Assembly: GCF_002153605.1 (NCBI RefSeq)
Contig: NZ_JOPG01000013.1
Span: forward strand, 1-64,000
DNA: 64,000 nt
Reading direction: 5' to 3'
Source: Acetobacter malorum
GTDB taxonomy: Bacteria; Pseudomonadota; Alphaproteobacteria; Acetobacterales; Acetobacteraceae
The notes under the pieces are model-generated. The model saw nothing but the letters and a program-made list of their open reading frames with translations. It ran no database searches and was not told the DNA's origin. The position numbers were made by a program, and so were the translations under genes. Positions within the stretch are counted from its first letter, which is position 1, and each line of letters opens with the position of its first letter. Shown here in pieces: positions 36,412 through 44,876 of this stretch.

Positions 36412-36975
36412 ATGACCCCGACAGAGTTTTCCCCCGCGACAACAACGCAACTCGACCGGGCCGATGCGCTATGCAGCCGGCAGGGTGGCCGCATGACGCA
36501 GCAGCGCCGCGAAATTCTTGGTCTGATTCTGGACGCAAAAACCCCGGTGGGGGCGTATGACCTGCTGGAAAAGATCAAAACACCGGACCGTCGCCCGGCC
36601 CCGCCCACTGTGTATCGCGCGCTGGATTTTCTGCTGGAACACGGGCTGATCCACCGGATTGAGCGGCTCTCTGCCTTTGTGCCCTGCACCCACCTTTTGC
36701 ATGACGCGCCGGGCCATAACCCCGACCATTGTCATGACCACGACCATGACACCTGCCTGCACACGGCGCAGTTCCTTATCTGCAAATCCTGCAAGAGTGT
36801 GACGGAAATTGCAGACTCCAGCCTGCTGACAACACTGCGCGGCATTTGCCGGGAACAGGATTTTGTCATGCAGGGGGCCTCCATTGAAGTGGTTGGCCTG
36901 TGCGCCGACTGTGCCGCCAAAGCCCGCCCGGCAGGCAAAGCCGCCCGCAAACAGGCTGTCCCCTCCCCTTCATGA
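36412..36975 (+). CDS. zur: Fur family zinc-responsive regulator Zur
   Basis: The 187-residue protein has the Fur-type winged helix (TQQRREILGLIL to APPTVYRALDFLLEHGLIHRIE) and a dimer/metal domain with two Cys pairs, CKSC and CADC. These form the structural zinc site. A His/Asp insertion (HNPDHCHDHDHDTCLH) is longer than in most Zur proteins and may add a zinc-sensing site. The divergent znuABC operon and Zur box identify it as Zur rather than Fur. The stop overlaps the next gene as ATGA. Confidence 0.93.
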   Translation: MTPTEFSPATTTQLDRADALCSRQGGRMTQQRREILGLILDAKTPVGAYDLLEKIKTPDRRPAPPTVYRALDFLLEHGLIHRIERLSAFVPCTHLLHDAPGHNPDHCHDHDHDTCLHTAQFLICKSCKSVTEIADSSLLTTLRGICREQDFVMQGASIEVVGLCADCAAKARPAGKAARKQAVPSPS

Positions 36976-37532
36976 CCTCAAAACCGGGCCGCCCACCTGT
37001 GCAGTTTGACCTGCTGGGTGCGCAGCCCGGTAAGAAGGCCCACAAGGCAGACGCTGACCGACCCCAGCGTACAACACCAGCCAGACGTTCACCCCGTCCA
37101 AAAGCGGAAAACCCGTTACAGACCGATCTGTTTGCGCACCCTCTGCCGCCACGCCCCAAGCCACCCCGCACACATCTGGATGCTGAAGAACTCCGGCTTT
37201 CTGCTGTGCCTGCTTCAGGCTTTTCTCCGCAGGCTGCACCGGATAGCTGGCTTTATCTGGTGGAAGAGCCAGACACCGCCAGCCAGTTTGTGACCAGCGG
37301 CCTGCCCCTGCGTAAAAGCCACCCGATCCTGCTGACAGAGCGCGGTGGCGTGGCGCACTGGCTGACAAAAATGACAGATGATCCGCCGGGACTTTTCGCC
37401 ACAACGCCTGTGGTGCTACGTCTGCGCCGCGCGATGGTGGCAGAGTGGCTGGAACCGGACCCCGACCACACCGCAGAATTTTCCGCTCCGTGTTATCTGC
37501 TGAGCGGAAGCAGACAGGAACAGGAGCGATAG
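36972..37532 (+). CDS. hypothetical protein coupled to zur
   Basis: This 186-residue soluble protein has no recognised family. The N-terminal 70 residues are Pro/Lys/Arg-rich and contain two similar peptides, VQFDLLG near residue 10 and LQTDLFAHP near residue 50, both of the Q-x-D-L-[FL] type. The C-terminal 90 residues look like one compact domain (SWLYLVEEPDTASQFV, RGGVAHWLTKM, VVLRLRRAMVAEWLE). The ATG at 36972 overlaps the zur stop as ATGA, so it is translated with zur. Q-x-D-L-F peptides resemble beta-clamp-binding motifs, but this is only a resemblance. Confidence 0.7.
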   Translation: MTSKPGRPPVQFDLLGAQPGKKAHKADADRPQRTTPARRSPRPKAENPLQTDLFAHPLPPRPKPPRTHLDAEELRLSAVPASGFSPQAAPDSWLYLVEEPDTASQFVTSGLPLRKSHPILLTERGGVAHWLTKMTDDPPGLFATTPVVLRLRRAMVAEWLEPDPDHTAEFSAPCYLLSGSRQEQER

Positions 37533-37538
37533 GCAACC

Positions 37539-38576
37539 ATGACAGGAAACACGCAAAGCGACACGCTTCTGGCTGAAGTGACACGCGGCGGCCGGGTGGA
37601 ATCCCGCCATTATGGCGCGGCTGTTGTGATGGATGCCTCTGGAAAAACCGTGTTTGCCACGGGCGATGTCACCACCCCCATTTATCCGCGCTCCACTGTC
37701 AAAGCCCTGCAGGCGCTGCCGCTGCTGACGGAAGGCGCTGCGGACAAATATGCTCTGCCGCAGGAGGCGCTGGCGCTGGCCTGTGCCTCGCACCAGGGGG
37801 AGCCAGAACATATTGCCGTCGCCACGGACATGCTGGGCCGCACGGGCTGGGATTATGGCGTGCTGGAATGTGGCACGCACTGGCCGCTGGATGCCCACGC
37901 CGCCCGCGCACTGGCCGCAACGGGGGAGCAGGCCTGCGCGCTGCATAACTGCTGTTCTGGCAAGCATGCGGGCTTTATCTGCCTCTCCTGCGCAACGGGG
38001 CAGGACCCGGCCCATTACATCCGCCCGGAACACCCCATTATGCAGACCATGGCCCGCACGCTGGCTGACGTGACGGGGGTGCCGCATACCGATGCCAACC
38101 GGGGCACGGATGGCTGCGCCATTCCCACATGGGCCATTCCGCTCTCTGCTCTGGCACTCGCCTATGCGCGCTTTGCCACCGGCACGGGGCTGAGTGCCGA
38201 CCGCGCGCAGGCTGCGGAACGTCTGCGGGCTGCGATTGCCTCGGCCCCGTTCATGATTGCGGGCACGGACCAGTTTGATACGCTGGTCATGCAGGATCTG
38301 GCCCCGCGTGTGCTGACCAAAATGGGGGCGGAAGGCGTGATGATTGCCGTTCTGCCGGAAAAAGGTCTGGGCATTGCTATCAAATGTCGGGATGGCGGCG
38401 TGCGCGCTGCGGAAACGGCTGCGGCGGCACTGATTGCCCGCTTTGGGGGAGAAGACGCGCCGATCCTGAACCACTTTATGCGGCGTCCGCTGAAAAACTG
38501 GAACGGTCTGGTGGTCGGTGAACTCCGCGCCTCCCGCGAACTGGCCGGAGACAGGCTGCCGGAGGCCGTGGCCTGA
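37539..38576 (+). CDS. asparaginase (thermolabile L-asparaginase II family)
   Basis: The 345-residue protein belongs to the PF06089 family, unrelated to classical AnsA/AnsB. It has the N-terminal VTRGGRVESRHYGAAVV, the active-site segment RSTVKALQALPL (residues 51-62), and SHQGEPEH (84-91). NCCSGKHAGF follows, and GTDGCAIPTWA completes the conserved set. It hydrolyses asparagine to aspartate and ammonia, probably in the cytoplasm as no signal peptide is seen. It follows the zur-coupled gene by 6 bp and may share its transcript. Confidence 0.92.
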   Translation: MTGNTQSDTLLAEVTRGGRVESRHYGAAVVMDASGKTVFATGDVTTPIYPRSTVKALQALPLLTEGAADKYALPQEALALACASHQGEPEHIAVATDMLGRTGWDYGVLECGTHWPLDAHAARALAATGEQACALHNCCSGKHAGFICLSCATGQDPAHYIRPEHPIMQTMARTLADVTGVPHTDANRGTDGCAIPTWAIPLSALALAYARFATGTGLSADRAQAAERLRAAIASAPFMIAGTDQFDTLVMQDLAPRVLTKMGAEGVMIAVLPEKGLGIAIKCRDGGVRAAETAAAALIARFGGEDAPILNHFMRRPLKNWNGLVVGELRASRELAGDRLPEAVA

Positions 38577-38967
38577 GTATCAGGGGTTTATAAAATGCCT
38601 GCACCGGAGACCTTATGGCAACGCAGAGAGGAGCCTCAGGCTATGATCTGCGTCGCCATGAGGGGTTGCCTTACTTAGGGGTATGGAGCGCACTCTTACG
38701 CGCTTAAACCAGAACAAAACAAAAACACTTTGCAGAAAATTCGTTTATTTTAAAGAAAGCATTAAAATATTTTTAGGGTGTCTGGTCTGACACAATCGGT
38801 CTGCCTGACCAGAAAACGTCTTTATCCAGAGAAAAAGACCATCGGCAGCAGGGATTTTCTGCGTTGCCGGAAACCAGACCAGCCGGGAGAGCTCTGCATA
38901 AAACAGTATCCCGGCTGGCGCAGCAGATCGGTCCGCCCCCTGCGTACAGAGGCCAGACCGGAGAAAC
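38577..38967. other. intergenic region with perfect hairpin
   Basis: These 391 bp separate two convergent genes. CCAGCCGGGA (38879-38888) pairs exactly with TCCCGGCTGG (38909-38918); a second possible stem is TCTGGTC (38781-38787) with GACCAGA (38807-38813). These may terminate the histone-like gene and the asparaginase gene. No reading frame was convincing. Confidence 0.5.
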
Positions 38968-39696
38968 TTATTTCTTGCTGCGGGTTGTTTTGGAAGCCTT
39001 GCGGCCACGCGTTGTCGCGGGCTTGGCTGCGGCTCCAGCAGCTTCTGCTGCCAGACGGTCATAGCGCTTCTGGCGGCGTGTTTCCTGCACAATACGCAGT
39101 TTTTCAACGGCGGAGAGGCGCACTTTCTTTTCTGCCGGAGCAGCTTTGGCGCGCGGTGTGCGGGTTTTGGCAGCAGCCGGAGCCTTACGGGCTGCGGTGG
39201 TTTTCGCAGCAGTCAGCTTGGGGGCAGCGGCTTTGCGCGTGGCTTTAACCGGCTTGGCGGCTTCAACAGCAGCAGCGGCAGCCGGACGACGGCCACGACG
39301 TGCGGGAGCCGGTGCTTCCACTGCGGCTTCTGCAACCTTACGGCGTGTCACGCGGGTTGCCGGTTTGGCTTCAGCGGCGGCAGCAGCAGCTTTACGCGGC
39401 GTGCGGGTTGCAGGCTTTGCAGCAGCTTTAGCGGGAGCCTTTGCTGCGGTTGCTCTTTTCTTCGGCGCGGCCTCAGCTTTTGCAGCTTTCGGAGCGCGGG
39501 CCGGTTTAACAGCTTCCGTCACTTTTGCAGCGGCAACCTTGCGCGGCTTACGAGCAGGCGCCTTGGGTGCGATTTCTTCTTCCACCACCGCGTTTTTTGC
39601 GGGGGTCTTGCGCGTGCGGCGCGTGGCAACCGGGGCTGTGCGGGCGGCGGCTACGGAGGTCCGGGCCGTGGTGCGGCGCTTTCTGGTTTCGCTCAT
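38968..39696 (-). CDS. histone H1-like Ala/Lys/Arg-rich basic protein
   Basis: The 242-residue protein is almost entirely low-complexity Ala, Lys, Arg, Pro and Thr (for example KAPAKAAAKPATRTPRKAAAA), like eukaryotic histone H1 tails and bacterial AlgP/HctB-type proteins. The only ordinary sequence is a short helix near residues 192-217 (VRLSAVEKLRIVQETRRQKR). It should bind DNA or RNA by charge and compact the nucleoid. The ATG at 39696 is used. The repeat-rich coding sequence also opens a long Ala-rich antisense frame, which is an artefact. Length may vary between strains by repeat slippage. Confidence 0.8.
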   Translation of the reverse strand: MSETRKRRTTARTSVAAARTAPVATRRTRKTPAKNAVVEEEIAPKAPARKPRKVAAAKVTEAVKPARAPKAAKAEAAPKKRATAAKAPAKAAAKPATRTPRKAAAAAAEAKPATRVTRRKVAEAAVEAPAPARRGRRPAAAAAVEAAKPVKATRKAAAPKLTAAKTTAARKAPAAAKTRTPRAKAAPAEKKVRLSAVEKLRIVQETRRQKRYDRLAAEAAGAAAKPATTRGRKASKTTRSKK

Positions 39697-40019
39697 TTAA
39701 AACTCCACTTTCATCCCCGCTTGCAAAATCTTAAGAACTACAAACGGGATTATAGAATTATTTCTTTTTACTCTTTCAGGAAAGGCTCCTGAAAGGTGCC
39801 CCGATGACCTGAAACTCGTGTCATTCATAACAAAAACAACAGAAAATGCAAAAAATACTTTAGAACCAGAAAGAATAACCGGCGTTTTACGGATATCACC
39901 CTTATGCTGCGGGTTCCATTTCGGCTTCTGCCGCCCCATATCCGCACACCGGGAGTGGTGATCTGATGAACTCTCCGGTATTATCAGCGCATATCCCCAA
40001 TCCTGACAGGAACAGGTTC
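39697..40019. promoter_or_regulatory. divergent promoter region of histone-like gene and mtnA
   Basis: These 323 bp include an AT-rich stretch from about 39710 to 39880. No SAM or other riboswitch was recognised upstream of mtnA. Confidence 0.4.
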
Positions 40020-41114
40020 ATGAAGATCAACGGCACGCCGTATCGCAGCGTCTGGGTGAATGAAAAAGATGGCTGGTCCATTCACATTTTTGACCAGACA
40101 CGCCTCCCCTTCTCCCTCGATATCCTGCGCCTGACCACGCAGCAGGAGGTCGCCCATGCCATCAGCACCATGCAGGTGCGCGGCGCACCCCTGATTGGCG
40201 CTGTGGCAGCCTACGGGCTTGCGCTGGCCCTGCGACAGGACGCCAGTGACGCCGCGATGGAGCAGAACGCCGCCATGCTGGCTGCCACACGCCCCACCGC
40301 CGTAAATCTGCGCTGGGCGATTGAACGTATGCTGAACAGCCTGCGCCCCGTTGCCCCGGAAAACCGCGTTGCTGCGGCCTATGCGGAAGCAGGCCGCATT
40401 TGTGATGAAGATGCCGCGCAGAACGAGGCCATTGGCCGCCACGGGCTGGAACTGATCCGTGAGATTGCCAAAAACCGCCCGGCTGGCACGCAGATTAACC
40501 TGCTGACGCATTGCAACGCAGGCTGGATTGCCACCGTGGACTGGGGCACAGCGCTGGCCCCCATCTACATGGCGCATGATGAAGGCCTGAATGTGCATGT
40601 ATGGGTTGATGAAACCCGCCCGAGAAATCAGGGGGCTGCTCTAACCGCGTGGGAACTGGGCAGCCACGGCGTGCCGCATACAGTAATTGCAGATAATGCT
40701 GGCGGCCACCTGATGCAGCATGGTCAGGTTGATCTGGTCATTGTGGGCACAGACCGCGTGACGCGCACAGGGGATGTTGCCAACAAGATCGGCACATATC
40801 TGAAAGCGCTGGCCGCGCAGGATAACAAGGTGCCGTTCTGGGTGGCCCTGCCCTCCACCACCATTGACTGGAGCGTGGCCAATGGCGTGACGGAAATCCC
40901 TATTGAGGAACGCACAGCGTCCGAGATCACGCATGTTGCGGGCCGTGGCGAGGACGGGAAGCAGACCCGCGTGCAGATCACCCCGGATGGCAGCCCTGCC
41001 GCCAACCCGGCCTTTGATGTCACGCCCGCCCGGCTTGTAACTGGCCTGATTACCGAGCGTGGCGTCTGCCCGGCGACGGAAGACGGCCTGCGCTCTTTGT
41101 TTCCTGAACAGTAA
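40020..41114 (+). CDS. mtnA: methylthioribose-1-phosphate isomerase MtnA
   Basis: MtnA converts 5-methylthioribose 1-phosphate to 5-methylthioribulose 1-phosphate in methionine salvage. The 364 residues have the substrate loop STMQVRGAPLIGAVAAYG, the catalytic Cys in LLTHCNAGWIAT, and the catalytic Asp region GTDRVTRTGDVANKIGTY. The ATG at 40020 is preferred to the in-frame start at 39966 because MKINGTPYRSV is the usual family start and AGGAACAGG precedes it. No other methionine-salvage gene is adjacent. The terminator at 41123-41160 ends the gene. Confidence 0.95.
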   Translation: MKINGTPYRSVWVNEKDGWSIHIFDQTRLPFSLDILRLTTQQEVAHAISTMQVRGAPLIGAVAAYGLALALRQDASDAAMEQNAAMLAATRPTAVNLRWAIERMLNSLRPVAPENRVAAAYAEAGRICDEDAAQNEAIGRHGLELIREIAKNRPAGTQINLLTHCNAGWIATVDWGTALAPIYMAHDEGLNVHVWVDETRPRNQGAALTAWELGSHGVPHTVIADNAGGHLMQHGQVDLVIVGTDRVTRTGDVANKIGTYLKALAAQDNKVPFWVALPSTTIDWSVANGVTEIPIEERTASEITHVAGRGEDGKQTRVQITPDGSPAANPAFDVTPARLVTGLITERGVCPATEDGLRSLFPEQ

Positions 41115-41122
41115 ACATAAAG

Positions 41123-41160
41123 CGGCACCGGCTCCTTCAGTCCGGTGCCGCATTTTTTTG
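41123..41160 (+). terminator. intrinsic terminator after mtnA
   Basis: GCGGCACCGG (41123-41132) pairs perfectly with CCGGTGCCGC (41143-41152), followed by A and seven T's. Confidence 0.95.
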
Positions 41161-41271
41161 TGCATACGCCTATGCGCACGGCTTTTCTTGACGCCCTCCG
41201 GCCTGCGCCTGATAAGCGCTATACGACGCAATACAGTCCGCGCCATGACGCCATTCTGAAAGGGCAAGACC

Positions 41272-41766
41272 ATGTCTGAGACGATAGAAACCCCCACAAC
41301 CCAATTTCTGGCGGCCCATGGCGTTGCCTACACCATGCATGACTATGAGTATGTGTCTGACCCCGGTAAAATTGGCCTGCACGCCGCAGCAGGTATCGGG
41401 ATTGATAACGAAAAGGTCTTCAAGACCCTGATGGTCGAAATTGATAAAAAGCAGGTCGTGTGTGCGGTTATTCCCGTGCACCAGAAAATGAACCTGAAAA
41501 AGGTCGCGGCCCTGTTTGGCGGTAAAAACGCCCGGATGCTGGGGGCGGAAAAGGCAGAAGCGCTGACAGGCTTTCAGGTTGGCGGCATCAGCCCGTTTGG
41601 CTCCCGCACGCAGGTGCCGGTGGTGTTTGAAAAAAGCGCACTCAAACAGGATATCATGTACATCAACGGCGGTGGCCGGGGTCTGGTGGTTGGGCTGGCT
41701 CCGGCAGACGCCGTAAAATGCGTTAACGGCCAGACGGCTGACCTGACGGTTGAACCGGCGGCCTGA
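41272..41766 (+). CDS. ybaK: YbaK/EbsC-type aminoacyl-tRNA deacylase
   Basis: The 164-residue protein hydrolyses mischarged tRNA, in E. coli Cys-tRNA(Pro). It has the YbaK signature: KVFKTLMVEIDKKQVVCAVIP with the catalytic Lys in VFKTL, KKVAALFGGKNARML, and GGISPFGSRTQVPVVFE. The length is typical (E. coli YbaK has 159 residues). The ATG at 41272 follows a short gap after the mtnA terminator. It appears monocistronic. Confidence 0.92.
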   Translation: MSETIETPTTQFLAAHGVAYTMHDYEYVSDPGKIGLHAAAGIGIDNEKVFKTLMVEIDKKQVVCAVIPVHQKMNLKKVAALFGGKNARMLGAEKAEALTGFQVGGISPFGSRTQVPVVFEKSALKQDIMYINGGGRGLVVGLAPADAVKCVNGQTADLTVEPAA

Positions 41767-41915
41767 CGACACATACGCGACAAAAAGGAAACAGGGGTGC
41801 CGTGAAAAAAGCGTCCCCCTCTTTTCCCCCGTCGCGGGGCGGCTTATGCAGAACAGGAGAGCTCTTGACGGCAAGGGCTCCTGACGCTCCGGGCACCCCG
41901 GAGGGATTTGTCTGG

Positions 41916-42836
41916 ATGGAGACGAGATTGTCACGCAAGCTCTCTGTTGCCCTGCTGGCCCCCTTATGTCTGGCAGCCTGTGCGGCGCAACCTTCGCACG
42001 TTCCGGGGGCGCGCCCCACTGCAACTTCAGCCGCAGGCAGCACCGCAGGGAGCTACGGCTACAGCTATTCCGGCCACGTGCCGGACTTTGCCACCCGCAA
42101 TTATGAGCCGTTCAACCGGCAGGACGTTGTGGCCATCGCCATGCGGGAATGGCGGATGTTCGGCAGCCCGGTGAATGATGATGACCCGGAACTCCGCCCG
42201 GAACCCCAGGTTGCCTCTGTCAAACCCGAACGCGCCCCCGGCCTGTGGGAACGTGTGGGGGAATACTGGTGGATCGGGATGGACCCGGACGTGACGGAAT
42301 CCACCTTTACCGGCAAGCATGACGCCAGTGGCCGCCTGACCAACTTTGTGCATGACGGCGATTATGCGTGGTCCGCTGCCTTTATCTCTTATGTGATGCG
42401 TGTGGCCGGGGCGAATAACCGCTTCCCGTATTCTCCCAACCACTCCACCTATATCAATGCAGCTGCTGCGGGGCAGTCCTCCGTCCTGCGCGCGCAGGAC
42501 CCGGCAGCTTATGCGCCCAAACAGGGTGACCTGATTTGCGTGGGCCGTGGCCGCGCCAAAACGTCCGTGCGCTTTTCCAGCCTGCCAACCTCCTACGGCT
42601 TTCCGGCGCATTGCGGCTATGTGGTCGCCACCAACCAGACCGGGCAGCCTTTTGGCCACCAGCTGAGCATTATTGGCGGCAATATTGATGATGCCGTGGC
42701 CCTGACGCACGTGCCGACAGACGCCACCGGCCATATCTCCGCCCCCAGCGGCCAGAGCTATGACGCGCGTTATCCGTGGTGCACCATTCTGGAAGTGCTC
42801 TATGATGCAGAGGCGGAACCGGACGCGGGGCTATAA
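41916..42836 (+). CDS. DUF2272 lipoprotein
   Basis: The product of about 306 residues has a lipoprotein signal METRLSRKLSVALL with lipobox LAAC near residue 21, so it is probably anchored in a membrane. The C-terminal 210 residues form a DUF2272 domain. It includes DYAWSAAFISYVMRVAG, YAPKQGDLICVGRGR and FPAHCGYVVATN, in a pattern that recalls NlpC/P60-like or CHAP amidase folds with Cys/His residues. A catalytic role is inference. The ATG at 41916 has GGAGGG upstream; a longer frame from 41802 lacks a fitting signal. Confidence 0.83.
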   Translation: METRLSRKLSVALLAPLCLAACAAQPSHVPGARPTATSAAGSTAGSYGYSYSGHVPDFATRNYEPFNRQDVVAIAMREWRMFGSPVNDDDPELRPEPQVASVKPERAPGLWERVGEYWWIGMDPDVTESTFTGKHDASGRLTNFVHDGDYAWSAAFISYVMRVAGANNRFPYSPNHSTYINAAAAGQSSVLRAQDPAAYAPKQGDLICVGRGRAKTSVRFSSLPTSYGFPAHCGYVVATNQTGQPFGHQLSIIGGNIDDAVALTHVPTDATGHISAPSGQSYDARYPWCTILEVLYDAEAEPDAGL

Positions 42837-42939
42837 ACGCCCCGGCACCATCTTGTTATCCTGTTCTGAATACGACAGACTTCATGATCTGATGCGCGCA
42901 GATGCGAGCCTGTAGAACGAAGCGAGAAGGTGCAACCAG

Positions 42940-43980
42940 ATGACTGACAGTGCAATTTCCCCCGCCCGCCCCGGCTGGCACACTCTGTCCGCCGATATGC
43001 CGGGCGCTGTGGGCGGCACGCCGCTCATTCGCCTGCGCAAGGCGTCTGAAACCACTGGCTGCGAGATTTACGGCAAAGCGGAATTCATGAACCCCGGCGG
43101 CTCCGTGAAGGACCGCGCAGCTCTTGCCATTATTGAAGACGCCGAACGCCGGGGCGTGCTGAAGCCCGGTGGCACACTGGTGGAAGGCACCGCTGGCAAT
43201 ACCGGCATCGGGCTGACACTGGTGGCCAATGCACGCGGCTATAAGTGCATTATTGTGATGCCCGAGACGCAAAGTCAGGAAAAAATCGGCTTTCTGCGCA
43301 TGATTGGCGCAGACCTGCGGCTGGTGCCCGCCAAGCCGTATCGGGACGAAGGCAATTACGTACACGTCTCCCGCCGGCTGGCGGAAGAAGGCGGGTATGT
43401 GTGGGCCAACCAGTTTGACAACCTTGCCAACCGTGAGGGCCACCGTACCACCACGGCAGCAGAAATCTGGCAGCAGATGGACGGCAAGGTTGATGCCTTT
43501 ACCTGCGCCTGCGGCACCGGCGGCACACTGGCGGGCACAGCCATGGGCCTGCATGACGCCGCCAGCAAAGCGGGCGTAAAAGCCCCGCGCATTGTGCTGG
43601 CTGACCCGGAAGGCTCTGGCCTGTATGGCTGGGTGAAGGACAATGATCTGTCCGTTTCCGGCTCCTCCATTACCGAGGGCATTGGCCAGTCCCGCGTGAC
43701 GGGTAACCTTGAAGGTGCGCCGATTGATGATGCCGAGCGCATTCCCGACCCGGAAGCACTGGACATTATCTACAGCCTGCTGATTGATGAAGGACTGTCG
43801 GTCGGTGGCTCCTCCGGCATTAACGTGGCCTCTGCCATCCGTACCGCCCGCAAGCTTGGGCCGGGGCACCGGATTGTCACCATCCTGTGCGATGGCGGGG
43901 CGCGTTATGAGTCCAAGCTGTTCAACCCCACCTTCCTGCGGGGCAAAAACCTGCCGGTTGCCCCCTGGCTGGATCAATAA
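42940..43980 (+). CDS. cysK: cysteine synthase (O-acetylserine sulfhydrylase)
   Basis: The 346-residue PLP enzyme makes cysteine from O-acetylserine and sulfide. The PLP lysine is Lys57 in NPGGSVKDRAA, the phosphate/substrate loop is EGTAGNTGIG (about 82-91), and GTGGTLAGTA forms the cofactor phosphate site. It is about 25 residues longer than E. coli CysK and matches the alphaproteobacterial type. Because the organism's other sulfur genes are not seen, a cystathionine beta-synthase-like role cannot be fully excluded. It is followed after 24 bp by a DUF3574 lipoprotein gene. Confidence 0.9.
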   Translation: MTDSAISPARPGWHTLSADMPGAVGGTPLIRLRKASETTGCEIYGKAEFMNPGGSVKDRAALAIIEDAERRGVLKPGGTLVEGTAGNTGIGLTLVANARGYKCIIVMPETQSQEKIGFLRMIGADLRLVPAKPYRDEGNYVHVSRRLAEEGGYVWANQFDNLANREGHRTTTAAEIWQQMDGKVDAFTCACGTGGTLAGTAMGLHDAASKAGVKAPRIVLADPEGSGLYGWVKDNDLSVSGSSITEGIGQSRVTGNLEGAPIDDAERIPDPEALDIIYSLLIDEGLSVGGSSGINVASAIRTARKLGPGHRIVTILCDGGARYESKLFNPTFLRGKNLPVAPWLDQ

Positions 43981-44004
43981 CCCGATAACCAAGAGGTCAT
44001 CGTC

Positions 44005-44589
44005 ATGCCGGTCCGCACGCCCTTGCTTCCTTCGCGCAGCATCCATCGGTGGGGTGCGCTGGCCGGAATGGCCGTTGTTCTGAGCGGGTGCGGCAGCGCG
44101 CTTGTCGCCCCCGGTGCTGAGAGCATTGTCGGCACGTCCGCTGCCCACGCCCCGGCCCCAGCGGCTGGCGCGCCGCCTGCCTCGGCTAATCTGGAAGCGG
44201 GCTCAAAGATTTCAGACCCCACCTCCGCAAACACGACCGGCACGCTGTGTCAGGCTTTTCAGACACACCCGATGCTGAACATCACGCTGCTGTTTGGGCA
44301 GACCCGCCCGCGTGGGCAGGCTATTTCTGCCTCTGAATGGCGGGATTTTCTGAAAACCACCCTCACGCCCGCCTTCCCTGCCGGGCTATCCGTGCTCTCC
44401 GCCCAAGGGCAGTGGCAGGACCCGGAAACCGGGCGCGTCTCACAGGAACCAGCCCGACTGGTGACAATCCTTGCCGCACCAACACAGGACCTCCCCACGC
44501 GACTGGACACCGTCCGCAGCCGCTACAAAGAACGCTTTCAGCAGCAGTCCGTGGGGCTGATGGTGGCCCCGGTTTGTGCGGGGTTTTGA
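44005..44589 (+). CDS. DUF3574 lipoprotein
   Basis: The 194-residue protein has an N-terminal signal with lipobox LSGC at about residue 31, an Ala/Pro-rich stretch, and a C-terminal DUF3574 domain (residues 83-190). The domain reads ITLLFGQTRPRGQAISASEW, GLSVLSAQGQWQDPETG and VRSRYKERFQQQSVG. The fold is a small ferredoxin-like domain and the function is unknown. It follows cysK by 24 bp and may be co-transcribed. Confidence 0.82.
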   Translation: MPVRTPLLPSRSIHRWGALAGMAVVLSGCGSALVAPGAESIVGTSAAHAPAPAAGAPPASANLEAGSKISDPTSANTTGTLCQAFQTHPMLNITLLFGQTRPRGQAISASEWRDFLKTTLTPAFPAGLSVLSAQGQWQDPETGRVSQEPARLVTILAAPTQDLPTRLDTVRSRYKERFQQQSVGLMVAPVCAGF

Positions 44590-44782
44590 TCTTTTCTTTT
44601 GAAAGAAACGAATTTCTAAAACTGCATCCGTGCCCTCTATGCTGGCATAGTAAACTATCTGCTGCCTTTGCTCCCTAAGCAGACAGGAAACATGCCGCCA
44701 GTCCGAGCGGCGTTGTCAAAAAAATACTGCGCGTTTTTGCATACATCTCATAGCTAAGAGAATACGAGGCTCCAGAACGACA

Positions 44783-44834
44783 AAAACCGCTCCCAAAGTT
44801 ATCTTGAAAAAGATAACCCCGGGCAGCGGCTTTT
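44783..44834 (-). terminator. intrinsic terminator after guaA
   Basis: An inner stem GTTATCTT/AAGATAAC (44798-44805 and 44810-44817) sits inside an outer AAAACCGCT/AGCGG-TTTT stem. On the minus strand a TTTTTG run follows. Confidence 0.75.
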
Positions 44835-44876
44835 GCGTTTACCAGCTTTTTACCTCTTACGAGGGGGCTTAAGGAA

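Noticed and set aside
39146-39700. Long Ala-rich plus-strand frame opposite the histone-like gene
   Set aside because: It is the antisense shadow of repeated Lys/Ala codons, with no ribosome site and no family features.
42837-42939. Possible SAM-type riboswitch before cysK
   Set aside because: The 103 bp show no recognisable aptamer core and no convincing pairing.
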